NCBI GenBank assembly: GCA_027064085.1
Contig: JAMOQH010000127.1
Span: 1 to 28,483 of the forward strand
Origin: a bacterium
GTDB lineage: Bacteria > UBP6 > JAFGXH01
Reading direction: 5' to 3'
DNA: 28,483 nucleotides
Shown here: one piece after another, positions 7,693 to 15,910 of the stretch
Position numbering within the stretch: position 1 is the stretch's first letter
Layout: every line of letters begins with the position of its first letter
Program-made: the position numbers and the translations under genes
Notes under the pieces: generated by a model
Seen by the model: only the letters and a program-made list of their open reading frames with translations
Told to the model about the DNA's origin: nothing
The model's database searches: none

Positions 7693-7727
7693 ATTATATT
7701 AATTTGATACTATAAAATCAAATTAAT
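7693..7727 (-). promoter_or_regulatory. Promoter of the AMIN-CDF operon overlapped by a perfect inverted repeat
   Basis: On the minus strand TTGATT (7716-7721) is followed after 17 bases by TATAAT (7693-7698). The arms ATTAATTTGAT (7698-7708) and ATCAAATTAAT (7717-7727) form a perfect 11-base inverted repeat with an 8-base spacer. The repeat covers the region from the -10 edge to past the -35, a typical operator position. The divergent rubrerythrin gene could be controlled by the same site; I found no convincing rightward promoter for it. Confidence 0.65.
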
Positions 7728-7808
7728 TCTATAAATATAATAAATATTTGATTTTTAATTTTATTTATGTAAATATTAACTTATCTAATTCTCATATAAG
7801 GAGTTAAT

Positions 7809-8306
7809 ATGGCAACAACATTAGAAAATTTAAAAGATGCATTTGCTGGTGAAAGTCAAGCTTTTCAGAAATATATGGCATTTGCAGTTAAGGCAAGGAA
7901 AGAAGGGTTGAATAATATTGCAAAATTATTTGAAACAACTGCACAAGCTGAAAAAATTCATGCAGCAGGGCATTTAAAAGCTATGGAAGGAGTTGGTAGT
8001 ACTTTAGATAATTTAAAAGCAGCTATAAGTGGTGAAACATTTGAATTTGAAAAAATGTATCCTCCAATGTACGAGCAAGCAAAGGCAGAAGGCCACAAAG
8101 CTAAAAAAATGTTTAAATGGGCAATGGATGTTGAAGAAGTTCATGCAAATCTTTATAAAAAAGCTCTAGAAGCTGTTGAGAAAGGTGAGGATTTGTCTGA
8201 AACTAATTTCTATTTATGTCCGTTATGTGGTCATATTGAAATGGGAACTCCACCCGAAAGATGCCCTTTTTGCGGTATAAAAGGTGAAGATTATATATTA
8301 TTATAA
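7809..8306 (+). CDS. rbr: Rubrerythrin
   Basis: A 165-residue diiron peroxide reductase that protects anaerobes by reducing H2O2 with electrons from rubredoxin or NADH systems; cytoplasmic. The ferritin-like four-helix domain carries the expected ligands E15, E48 with H51 (AEKIH), E76 and E79 (SGETFEFE), and E109/E110 with H112 (DVEEVH). The C-terminal rubredoxin-like knuckle has C137, C140, C152 and C155 (CPLCG and CPFCG). The length is slightly short of the classic 190 residues but all metal ligands are present. AAGGAG lies 5 bases before the ATG. The gene is divergent from the AMIN operon across an operator-like repeat, and ends 8 bases before the convergent helix-hairpin-helix gene. Confidence 0.95.
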   Translation: MATTLENLKDAFAGESQAFQKYMAFAVKARKEGLNNIAKLFETTAQAEKIHAAGHLKAMEGVGSTLDNLKAAISGETFEFEKMYPPMYEQAKAEGHKAKKMFKWAMDVEEVHANLYKKALEAVEKGEDLSETNFYLCPLCGHIEMGTPPERCPFCGIKGEDYILL

Positions 8307-8314
8307 TAATACTA

Positions 8315-8995
8315 TCACTTTTCTTTTTTAAACCAAAAAAAATGTTTAAAATTTTCCATATCTTTAAATTTCTTTAATAAATTATCTAGCCTTTTTTTAG
8401 TGATTTTTTTGTTATTTGTTCTATAAATATTTATAGCATCTACAAATTTTTGATTTATTCCATGTAATTTTCTCAAGTTTTTAATTTCTACGGTATTTAA
8501 ATCTATTTTTACCGTTATAAAAATATTTATTTTTTCATAAATCTTTTCACCTATACCTTTTACGCTCATTAATTCTTCTTTTGTTTTAAAGTTTCCATTC
8601 TTTTTTCTATATTCTATAATTCTTTTCTTTTTGGCTGGTCCAATACCCGGCATAATTGAAAATTCATCTATTTCTGCTAAATTAATATTTATTTTGCCTT
8701 CGGGGTTGTTTTCTTCAGTGTCTTTTTGTTTAGTCAATTCAATAGTAATGTGGGGTCTTAACTTTTCAACTGTTTTTTTACCTATTCCTTTTATTTTTAT
8801 TAAATCTTCTATCCTTTTAAAGTCTCCGTGTTCAAGTCTATATTTAATAATTCTTTCTGCCTTTTTAGGACCAATATTTGGAAGTTTTTGAAATTCTGTT
8901 TTTGTTGCGGTGTTTATATTGATTTTTGCAAATACACTAATGGAAACCGTAAACATTAGGTAGATAAGTATTTTAATTGCTACATCAAATCTCAA
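8315..8995 (-). CDS. Exported ComEA-like protein with three helix-hairpin-helix units
   Basis: An ATG at 9028 is possible, but AGGAGGTGATT lies just before a TTG at 8993-8995, an almost perfect Shine-Dalgarno, so 226 residues from TTG is preferred. From there the protein has a clean signal peptide ending near VSISVFA. Two well-conserved HhH units follow (ININTAT with NIGPKKAERI and KIKGIGKKT; ININLAE with GIGPAKKKRI and SVKGIGEKI), then a third, more degenerate one (IDLNTVE, GINQKFV). ComEA binds DNA at the outer face of the membrane during uptake; three units in one exported protein is more than the usual single pair. It overlaps the upstream DUF3006 gene by 11 bases, so the two are translationally coupled. 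Confidence 0.82.
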   Translation of the reverse strand: MRFDVAIKILIYLMFTVSISVFAKININTATKTEFQKLPNIGPKKAERIIKYRLEHGDFKRIEDLIKIKGIGKKTVEKLRPHITIELTKQKDTEENNPEGKININLAEIDEFSIMPGIGPAKKKRIIEYRKKNGNFKTKEELMSVKGIGEKIYEKINIFITVKIDLNTVEIKNLRKLHGINQKFVDAINIYRTNNKKITKKRLDNLLKKFKDMENFKHFFWFKKEK

Positions 8996-9215
8996 AATCA
9001 CCTCCTCCTGAATTATCTGATAATTCATTGATGAGTTTTTCTACACTATTTTCGACTTCATTACGCTTTAAATTATTCAAATTAAATTCAATAGTTAAAT
9101 AATCACCTTCTTTCAAGCCTTTTGGTAAACTATTTACATTAATATGAAGAACCTCTTCGTTTTCAAAATGTAGTTCTGCAATACTGTTTTCTATTTTATC
9201 AACAAAAATTTCCAT
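8985..9215 (-). CDS. DUF3006 family small protein
   Basis: The ATG at 9213-9215 follows TGAGG at a 5-base gap; the longer frame from a TTG at 9239 lacks a ribosome site and adds only a non-conserved lead. The 76-residue product begins MEIFVDKIE, continues with LPKGLKEGDYLTIEF and ends with an acidic helix and a glycine run. This matches the DUF3006 pattern: a short beta barrel, then a helix. DUF3006 genes are often found beside ComEC or secreted metallo-hydrolase genes, and its coupling here to an exported HhH protein fits a DNA-related or competence-related setting. Function is unknown. Confidence 0.75.
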   Translation of the reverse strand: MEIFVDKIENSIAELHFENEEVLHINVNSLPKGLKEGDYLTIEFNLNNLKRNEVENSVEKLINELSDNSGGGDFEI

Positions 9216-9360
9216 TATTACCTCATAAAAACAAAACAAGAATACTATTATTAAAGCAAAAAATGCAAGAAAAGTATAGTAAATGGATAAATTTTATTTA
9301 ATTATTTAAAAAATTATATAATTATTGTATTATATCAGTCTTGGATTGCTAGGGGAGCTT

Positions 9361-9795
9361 ATGTTAAATAGTATATTAAATAAATATAAACCTGCTGTTA
9401 ATAATAGTATATTATTCTTTTTAGCTGGCTTAGCATGGAGTGGGGTAGGAGTAATGCTTATTAAAAAAGCTATTTCCTGGATATTTGTCAATGATAAAAT
9501 TCCTTTAAATTACATTGTATTTGTGTTAGGAATAATCTTGGGTGTAGTTGTTGCAATTTTTGGTTTTAGCAAAGTTGCTAATAAAAACATTAATCGAATT
9601 AATAAAAAGAGTAATAAGAGCTGTATATTTGGTTTTATTGCTTGGAAAAGTTATTTACTGATTATTTTTATGGTTGGATTAGGTATAACCCTGAGGCACT
9701 CTTCTTTGCCTAAATTATATTTATCTGTTATTTATAATGGAGTTGGGCTTGGATTATTTTTAGCTTCATTTAGGTATTTTAAAGAAATTCTTTAA
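9361..9795 (+). CDS. Small integral membrane protein, unrecognised
   Basis: The ATG at 9361 is preceded by GGGGAG at a 4-base gap; the longer frame starting at 9325 has no ribosome site. The 144-residue product has about four hydrophobic segments (near residues 17-36, 48-68, 93-112 and 120-138). Motifs include LAWSGVGVMLIKKA and LRHSSLPK before the last span. I do not recognise a named family. It is divergent from the DUF3006/HhH pair and stands alone before pdxA. Confidence 0.75.
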   Translation: MLNSILNKYKPAVNNSILFFLAGLAWSGVGVMLIKKAISWIFVNDKIPLNYIVFVLGIILGVVVAIFGFSKVANKNINRINKKSNKSCIFGFIAWKSYLLIIFMVGLGITLRHSSLPKLYLSVIYNGVGLGLFLASFRYFKEIL

Positions 9796-9834
9796 AATAG
9801 TCGTTCAAACACGCTAGTGTTGTGTTTTCACTTG

Positions 9835-9860
9835 AATTTCAAGCTTATAATCTTGAAATT
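9835..9860 (+). promoter_or_regulatory. pdxA -10 box enclosed by an inverted repeat (operator candidate)
   Basis: AATTTCAAG (9835-9843) and CTTGAAATT (9852-9860) are perfect inverted arms with an 8-base spacer. The spacer contains a consensus TATAAT (9846-9851), and the ribosome site of pdxA follows directly. No strong -35 is visible at 17 bases, as is common for regulated promoters. A short second palindrome (AACAC-GCTA-GTGTT, near 9808-9821) lies just upstream. Confidence 0.55.
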
Positions 9861-9872
9861 AGGAGAGGTAAT

Positions 9873-10841
9873 ATGGATAATAAAAAAATAGTAATTACAG
9901 CAGGAGAAATGAGTGGAGTTAGTGCAATAATAATATTGAAAGCATTGCAATTTCCAGAAATAAGAGAAATTTCACCTATTATTTATGGAGATAAGTATTT
10001 AATCAATAATTTACAAGAAAAATTAGTTAAATTGGATAAAATTGACTATCATAAATTAAATATTGTAGATAAGCTAAATGCTAAATTTGAAATTTCTCAA
10101 TTAGGTAAGCCAAGTGATGAAACTGGTTATGCTGCTGGTTTTTATTTTGAATCAGCTATAAAAGATGCATTAGAAAATAAAATAGATGCTATAGTTACTG
10201 CTCCACTAGATAAAGATAATCTTCAAAAAGGTGGTTATCGTTTTACTGGGCATACTACAATGGTAAAAAAACTCACAAATTCAAATGATGCTGTGATGAT
10301 GTTATACGGTAAACATTTAAAAGTTGCTTTATTAACTATACATAATCCTATAAATGGAGTTTCATCCATAATAAATAAAGAGAAAATAAAAAAAATAGTT
10401 AAAATCGTTAACTTTGAATTTAAAAATAAGTTTAAAATAGAAAACCCAAAAATTGGAATATTAGGCTTAAATCCTCATGCTGGAGAAAATGGGAAATTAG
10501 GAACAGAAGAATTAGAGCATTACATTCCCGCAATAAATGAATTAAAAAAAGAAGGCATCAATATAGAAGGCCCATATCCAGCTGATACATATTTTCATGC
10601 AATTTACAAAAAATATGATGTTACTATTGCATCTTATCACGACCAAGGGCTTATACCTTTAAAAATGCTACATTTTGATGATGGAGTTAACATAACTTTA
10701 GGGATTCCAATAATCAGAACATCTGTTGACCATGGAACGGCTTATGATATTGCAAATAATTTTGAAAAAGCTAGTGAAAAAAGCTTGATTTCTGCAATAA
10801 AAGAGGCTTATAGGATTGCAATGTTAAGAGAAGTTAATTAA
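9873..10841 (+). CDS. pdxA: 4-hydroxythreonine-4-phosphate dehydrogenase family protein
   Basis: PdxA oxidises 4-phosphohydroxy-L-threonine with NAD in the DXP-dependent pyridoxal phosphate pathway. The start is the ATG at 9873 behind AGGAGAGGT; a frame from 9822 is open but lacks support. At 322 residues the length is normal. Conserved features are VTAPLDKDNL, the substrate-binding GHT (H127), metal ligands H157, H202 (NPHAGENG) and H256 (YHDQG), PADTYF, and GVNITLGIPIIRTSVDHGTA. These ligands match E. coli H166, H211 and H266 at a constant offset. The N-terminal motif usually written GDPAGIGPE or GEPAGIGPD is altered here to GEMSGVSA, and HTE is HTT, so a PdxA-like paralogue with another substrate cannot be excluded. 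No pdxJ is nearby. Confidence 0.87.
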   Translation: MDNKKIVITAGEMSGVSAIIILKALQFPEIREISPIIYGDKYLINNLQEKLVKLDKIDYHKLNIVDKLNAKFEISQLGKPSDETGYAAGFYFESAIKDALENKIDAIVTAPLDKDNLQKGGYRFTGHTTMVKKLTNSNDAVMMLYGKHLKVALLTIHNPINGVSSIINKEKIKKIVKIVNFEFKNKFKIENPKIGILGLNPHAGENGKLGTEELEHYIPAINELKKEGINIEGPYPADTYFHAIYKKYDVTIASYHDQGLIPLKMLHFDDGVNITLGIPIIRTSVDHGTAYDIANNFEKASEKSLISAIKEAYRIAMLREVN

Positions 10842-10867
10842 AAAAATAGAAATTTTTAAAAAATCTA

Positions 10868-10896
10868 TTGACTTTTAATTTTAAAAAGTATATATA
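10868..10896 (+). promoter_or_regulatory. Promoter of the tRNA-Pro/tRNA-Arg pair
   Basis: TTGACT (10868-10873), a 17-base spacer and TATATA (10891-10896) lie 13 bases before the tRNA-Pro start. The shared blocks CTATTGACTTT, TATATATAC and CACAC match the tRNA-Leu promoter region. Confidence 0.75.
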
Positions 10897-10909
10897 CTTA
10901 CTCACACAT

Positions 10910-10984
10910 CGGGGCATAGCGCAGCCTGGCTAGCGCACCTGCTTTGGGAGCAGGGGGCCGCAGGTTCGAATCCTGCTGCCCCGA
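10910..10984 (+). tRNA. tRNA-Pro (anticodon UGG)
   Basis: The acceptor stem is CGGGGCA paired with TGCCCCG, the anticodon stem is CCTGC/GCAGG with a TTTGGGA loop (anticodon TGG), and the T arm is GCAGG-TTCGAAT-CCTGC. CCA is not encoded: the discriminator A is followed by a T run. Only five bases separate it from the next tRNA. Confidence 0.95.
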
Positions 10985-10989
10985 TTTTT

Positions 10990-11065
<76 letters not shown>

Positions 11066-11066
<1 letters not shown>

Positions 11067-11095
11067 AGCCTGAAAGTTTCTTTCAGGCTTTTTTT
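11066..11095 (+). terminator. Rho-independent terminator of the tRNA pair
   Basis: A perfect 11-base stem (AAGCCTGAAAG, 11066-11076, with CTTTCAGGCTT, 11080-11090) has a TTT loop and is followed by five T residues. Confidence 0.93.
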
Positions 11096-11123
11096 ATTTT
11101 TTCCTAAAAAACAGTAAAAAATC

Positions 11124-11152
11124 TTGTTAAATCTACTGAAAAGTGGTATAAT
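11124..11152 (+). promoter_or_regulatory. Promoter of the MshEN-receiver gene and probably gyrA
   Basis: TTGTTA (11124-11129), a 17-base spacer and a consensus TATAAT (11147-11152) with an extended -10 TGG. The transcript would start near 11159, giving a leader of about 20 bases up to the proposed AUU start. Confidence 0.75.
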
Positions 11153-11178
11153 ACTACTTCATTTTTGGGGAGATTATT

Positions 11179-12555
11179 ATTAGTAATAATAAAGAAAATC
11201 TAATAGGTAAAATCTTTTTTAAAAAAGGTATCTTAAGTTATGAACAAGTTAATGCCGTGTATGACTATTCAATTGTTAATGGAATAAAATTTGCATCATC
11301 AGCTATTAAGTTAGGGTATGCTACAGAACAAGAAGCTCTACTCTGTCTAACTGAACAAATTGGATTCCCTGGAATTGAATTGGAAAACTCAAAGTTTCAA
11401 GCGTATAAGGATTTAATACCTTTTGAAATAGCCATAGAAAAGAAAATTTTACCATTGAAAGTGTCTGAAAAAAATTTAATTATTGCAATTTCAGATCCTT
11501 ATGATAAGGTCTTAATAGATGAAATTAGTTTTTTAACTGGTAAAAAAGTGATTGCTTACTTAGCAATAGAGGATATTTTATTGGAAGTTATTCAAGATGT
11601 TTATAGTTCTGATAAAACTTTTTATAAATCTGAAAACTATAAGTCTGATGAGATGTTTTTGTCCGTTATTTCTCCATCTGTTATGTCATTTATGGAGCAT
11701 GATGAAGATACTGATGATTTAATTATTGGAGAAATCCTAGATGACGAAGACAGTGAAGAGGAAGTAAGTGTTGGTGAGTTTGAAACGAAGGAAAAGACAG
11801 TATTAATTGTTGATGATGAAGAGGATATTTTGAAGCTTATTTCAAAAGTTGTTAGAAAACTTAATATGAAGCCAATAACTATTGATAACGGAAATGATGC
11901 GATAAAAGCAATAAATCGTTCTCTTCCAGATTTAATCATTTTAGATGCGATGCTTCCTGGTAAACATGGTTTTGAAATTTGTAAAGAAATTAAAGAAAGT
12001 GAAACGCTATCTTCAATTCCTGTTTTGATTATCTCTGCTATTTATAAAGGTTGGCAATTTGAAAAGGATATTGTAAATATTTATAAGGCAAATAAATTCC
12101 TAGAAAAGCCATTTCGGATATCTGTTTTAATGGACACGATAAAAGAATTGATTTTAGTAAATGAAGATGTTGCTACTCCTAGCGAAGATGGAAAATTAGA
12201 CCAAATACTATCTCTTTCTGCTAAGTTAATCAATAAGGGAGATTTTGGAAACGCTCAAAAAATATTAGAGCATGCTGTTAAAGTTGCTCCTTTTTACTAT
12301 AAATTTAGATATTTATTAGGCTATACTTGTTTAACTAGGGGCAATAACTATTTAGCAATTAGTGAATTAGAGGCGGCAGTAGACATAAATAGAAAATTTT
12401 TTCCTGCAATTAAAGAACTTGCTGTTTTATATGAAAAAATGGGATTTAGAAATAAAGCTATTGAAAAATGGCAAATTGCAATAGAAGCGACTCAAGATAA
12501 GTCAGTTAAAGAAAAAATTAAAAAACATTTGATAGATTTAGTATCAACTATTTAA
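11179..12555 (+). CDS. MshEN - response regulator receiver - TPR protein, apparent AUU start
   Basis: The first ATG/GTG/TTG in frame is the GTG at 11257, but the frame is open back to 11152. The residues before 11257 (NLIGKIFFKKGILSYEQV) are the expected beginning of an MshEN (GspE N-terminal) domain. GGGGAG (11167-11172) lies six bases before ATT at 11179, so I choose ATT as initiator, giving 458 residues. Domains: MshEN about 8-145, an acidic linker, a receiver domain about 205-325 with D212, D213, phospho-acceptor D256 and K310, then TPR-like helices about 340-455. MshEN domains bind c-di-GMP in some ATPases, and related MshEN-receiver proteins lack the ATPase. It probably joins a phospho-signal to a protein partner. 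gyrA follows after 21 bases. Confidence 0.85.
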   Translation: MSNNKENLIGKIFFKKGILSYEQVNAVYDYSIVNGIKFASSAIKLGYATEQEALLCLTEQIGFPGIELENSKFQAYKDLIPFEIAIEKKILPLKVSEKNLIIAISDPYDKVLIDEISFLTGKKVIAYLAIEDILLEVIQDVYSSDKTFYKSENYKSDEMFLSVISPSVMSFMEHDEDTDDLIIGEILDDEDSEEEVSVGEFETKEKTVLIVDDEEDILKLISKVVRKLNMKPITIDNGNDAIKAINRSLPDLIILDAMLPGKHGFEICKEIKESETLSSIPVLIISAIYKGWQFEKDIVNIYKANKFLEKPFRISVLMDTIKELILVNEDVATPSEDGKLDQILSLSAKLINKGDFGNAQKILEHAVKVAPFYYKFRYLLGYTCLTRGNNYLAISELEAAVDINRKFFPAIKELAVLYEKMGFRNKAIEKWQIAIEATQDKSVKEKIKKHLIDLVSTI

Positions 12556-12576
12556 CAAAATAAAGGAAGGATTCAT

Positions 12577-15111
12577 ATGGTTGAAGAAATAAAAAAGATT
12601 AAAATTGAAGATGAAATGAAAACATCGTATTTAGATTATGCGATGAGCGTTATTATTAGTAGGGCATTACCCGATGTAAGAGATGGTTTAAAACCTGTTC
12701 ATAGAAGAATTTTATATACCATGAACGAAATGAAATTATCTTATGATAAACCATTTAAAAAATCTGCAAGAATTGTAGGTGATGTTATGGGTAAGTATCA
12801 TCCTCATGGTGATGCATCTATATACAATGCTCTAGTAAGAATGGCTCAGCCGTTTTCATTGAGATATATGCTGGTTGAAGGGCAGGGTAACTTTGGTTCT
12901 GTAGATGGAGATAGTGCTGCGGCAATGAGATATTCAGAAGCAAGAATGCAAAAAATGTCTTCAGAAATGTTAAAAGATATTGAAAAAGATACTGTTGATT
13001 TTGTACCTAACTATGATAATAGTATGCTTGAGCCTTCTGTTCTTCCTACCATGATTCCGAATTTATTGATTAATGGAACAGAAGGAATTGCTGTTGCAAT
13101 GTCAACTAAAATACCTCCACATAATCTCCGGGAAATATTGACTGCATTAATTTACATGATTGATAATAAGCAGGCAACTGTTGAGGATTTAATCGAAATT
13201 GTGAAAGCACCTGATTTCCCAACTTCTGCTTTTATTTTAGGTACTTCAGGTATTAAAAAAGCATATAGAACAGGTGGTGGTAAAGTAGTTATTAGGGCAA
13301 GGGCTTTTATTGAGATAAATTCAAAATCTAAAAGAGAATCTATTGTTATTACTGAAATCCCATATCAGGTTGTAAAGTCTGATTTAGTTAAAAGTATTGC
13401 TCAATTAGTAAAAGATAAGAGAATTACTGATATAGATGATATAAGAGATGAATCAGGTAGAAAAGGAATGCGTATAGTTGTTCAATTAAAAAGAGCTGCA
13501 AACGCTAAAATAGTTTTAAATAAACTATATAAAATGACTAGGCTACAAATTGCTTATCATATGAATTTATTGGCTTTACATCAGGGTAGGCCAAAATTAA
13601 TGAATTTATATGATATTTTACATGCTTTTTTAGAACATAGAAGAGATATTATAACAAGAAGAACAATCTTTGATCTTAATAAAGCTCTTGACAGAATGCA
13701 TATTTTAAAAGGTTACGAAATAGCTTTAACCAATATTGATGAAGTTATAAAAATAATTAAAGCTGCTCAGTCAAGATTAGATGCAAAAGAAAAATTAATG
13801 GCTAGTTTTGAACTTTCTGAAAAACAAGCTGATGCAGTATTAGAGTTGAGATTACATAGACTTACTTCTATGGAAGTTCAAAAAATAATTGATGAAATGA
13901 TAGAACTACAAAAAAATATTGATTATTATAATTTATTACTCTCTAATGATGATGAATTAATGAGTGTAATAAGAACTGAATTTGAGTATATTATTGCTGA
14001 GTATGCAGATGAAAGAAGATCTGAAGTTATTCCTAATGAAGGCGAAATTTCAATAGAGGATTTGATTGTAGATGAAGATATGGCTGTTACAATTAGTCAT
14101 CAAAATTACATTAAACGAGTACCTATTTCTACCTATAGAAAACAAAGAAGAGGAGGAAAAGGTAAAAAAGCAATGGGAACTAAAGAAGAAGACTTTGTAG
14201 AAAGATTATTTATTGCTTCTAATCATAATGATTTACTATTCTTTTCCAATAAAGGTAAAGTTTATAGGCAAAAAGTTTATGAATTACCTGAAGCTTCAAG
14301 AACTGCAAAAGGAAGGCCAATTGTAAATGTTCTAGATTTAGATGATGGTGAAACAATAGAAACTATTTTAACAATAAAAGAATATACTGATAATAAATTT
14401 ATCATGATGTTTACAGAAAATGGTGTTGTTAAAAAAACATCTTTAAATGAATTTAATAGAATCAGAAAAACTGGTAAAATTGCTATAAAAATCAAAGATG
14501 GTGATAGATTAATTAAATGCTCTCTCTCTGACGGTGATAGTGATGTATTTATGGTTTCAAGAGAAGGTAAGTCAATTAGATTTCCTGAAAGCCAGATAAG
14601 AGCAATGGGAAGAAATTCAAGTGGTGTTATGGGAATGAGATTAAATACAGGAGATAAAGTTGTAAATGCTTCTATCATTATTTCAAATACTGCTATTTTA
14701 GTTGTTTCTGAATTTGGTTATGGTAAAAAAACTGCTCTTGGAGAATATAAAACTCAAAATAGAGGCGGTAAAGGAGTTATCACCCTTAATACTACTCCTA
14801 AAACAGGAAAACTTGTTGGAGCATTACAGTTGCTTGAAGATGATAATTTAGTTATTATAACAAATCTAGGTAAATTAATTAGAATGGCAACAAATACTAT
14901 TAATACTATTGGTAGAAATACTCAAGGTGTTAAACTAATCAATGTTGATAAAAACGAAATGGTTGTTTCTGCTGCGAAAGTTATGGAGACGGAAGAGGAA
15001 GATGAAATTACAGTACCGGTAAGCTCGGAAGCAAAAAATTCTGAAATAATAGAGGAAACACCTTCTGAAACAACAGTTGAAACACCTGATTTTAATCTAG
15101 AAGAAGAGTAG
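12577..15111 (+). CDS. gyrA: DNA gyrase subunit A
   Basis: GyrA cuts and rejoins DNA in the A2B2 gyrase that introduces negative supercoils. The ATG is preceded by AAGGAAGG. The 844-residue product has the breakage-reunion domain (residues 1 to about 485) with catalytic Y119 in [10 protein letters not shown], and the six-bladed C-terminal beta-pinwheel with the GyrA box QRRGGKG at about 523-529, which separates gyrase from ParC. The C-terminus ends in an acidic tail. In the quinolone-determining region the residues equivalent to E. coli S83 and D87 are A80 and N84 (GDASIYN). gyrB is not adjacent; the gene is probably cotranscribed with the upstream MshEN-receiver gene and with the 259-residue gene seven bases downstream. 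Confidence 0.97.
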   Translation: MVEEIKKIKIEDEMKTSYLDYAMSVIISRALPDVRDGLKPVHRRILYTMNEMKLSYDKPFKKSARIVGDVMGKYHPHGDASIYNALVRMAQPFSLRYMLVEGQGNFGSVDGDSAAAMRYSEARMQKMSSEMLKDIEKDTVDFVPNYDNSMLEPSVLPTMIPNLLINGTEGIAVAMSTKIPPHNLREILTALIYMIDNKQATVEDLIEIVKAPDFPTSAFILGTSGIKKAYRTGGGKVVIRARAFIEINSKSKRESIVITEIPYQVVKSDLVKSIAQLVKDKRITDIDDIRDESGRKGMRIVVQLKRAANAKIVLNKLYKMTRLQIAYHMNLLALHQGRPKLMNLYDILHAFLEHRRDIITRRTIFDLNKALDRMHILKGYEIALTNIDEVIKIIKAAQSRLDAKEKLMASFELSEKQADAVLELRLHRLTSMEVQKIIDEMIELQKNIDYYNLLLSNDDELMSVIRTEFEYIIAEYADERRSEVIPNEGEISIEDLIVDEDMAVTISHQNYIKRVPISTYRKQRRGGKGKKAMGTKEEDFVERLFIASNHNDLLFFSNKGKVYRQKVYELPEASRTAKGRPIVNVLDLDDGETIETILTIKEYTDNKFIMMFTENGVVKKTSLNEFNRIRKTGKIAIKIKDGDRLIKCSLSDGDSDVFMVSREGKSIRFPESQIRAMGRNSSGVMGMRLNTGDKVVNASIIISNTAILVVSEFGYGKKTALGEYKTQNRGGKGVITLNTTPKTGKLVGALQLLEDDNLVIITNLGKLIRMATNTINTIGRNTQGVKLINVDKNEMVVSAAKVMETEEEDEITVPVSSEAKNSEIIEETPSETTVETPDFNLEEE

Positions 15112-15118
15112 AAATTAC

Positions 15119-15898
15119 ATGAAAAATAAACAAATTATCTTTTTAATTTCTAATAATAATGACTTATTAGAATTATCAAGAGGTATTAAAAATAGTACAA
15201 ATATAGATTTAAATATAAATTATATTAAATTAATAAGAGAAATATTGGAGAATAATAAAAAAAATACTTATATAATTGCCGAAAAATCAATAAAAGCTGA
15301 GTTATACGCAATTTGTTCTAAGTTATTGAACCCTAAATTAGAATATTCTATTTGGATAGATGAAATAAATAATACTTCTTTAAATGAGAAAATTTTAGAA
15401 ATGATTACATTTTATTTTTCAAAATCATTAATAACAAGAACAAAGCAAATGAAGTTTTTATTAAATCAGCAATATAAAAAGAAAGTATTTGTTGTTTATC
15501 CGTGGATTAAAGAGAAAAAGTATGAAAAAACACCATTTTTATACAAAATATTTACTAATACTAGTTTGAGGCTTCCTGATAAATGGAAATTAGTCTCTAA
15601 TTTAGAAAATTCTGATATTTCTATTATTAGTTTGAAAGACAAAGAGCTTCTTTCTAGGCTTCCAAATATAATAATAAAATCTATTGAAGAAAGAATACCT
15701 ACAATAATTGTTTATCATAAGCCTAAAACAGTTAATAAAATATTTAAATATGTTAAAAATGTTTATGTTGTTAAATCAATTGAGGATTTAGATTTTAATA
15801 ATTTAGAGTATTTGGCACACCAATCTTATAAGTTTAAAATACCTAAAAAATTTAGATTTAAATATAATTTAGCAAATTTAAAGAAAATTTTAAAATAA
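15119..15898 (+). CDS. Unrecognised 259-residue protein
   Basis: The ATG lies seven bases after the gyrA stop codon with only a weak purine-rich sequence in front, so translation is probably coupled to gyrA. The protein is basic, has no signal peptide and no membrane span. Alternating hydrophobic strands and helices (IIFLISNNND at the start, KVFVVYPWIKEKK near 120, IPTIIVYHK near 200) suggest a Rossmann-like alpha/beta fold, which could be nucleotide-binding or glycosyltransferase-like. I see no diagnostic motif and do not assign a function. Confidence 0.75.
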   Translation: MKNKQIIFLISNNNDLLELSRGIKNSTNIDLNINYIKLIREILENNKKNTYIIAEKSIKAELYAICSKLLNPKLEYSIWIDEINNTSLNEKILEMITFYFSKSLITRTKQMKFLLNQQYKKKVFVVYPWIKEKKYEKTPFLYKIFTNTSLRLPDKWKLVSNLENSDISIISLKDKELLSRLPNIIIKSIEERIPTIIVYHKPKTVNKIFKYVKNVYVVKSIEDLDFNNLEYLAHQSYKFKIPKKFRFKYNLANLKKILK

Positions 15899-15910
15899 GG
15901 AGGATTTTTG

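Noticed and set aside
14277-14678. 133-residue antisense frame inside gyrA
   Set aside because: It is a shadow of gyrA; no ribosome site and no recognisable protein.
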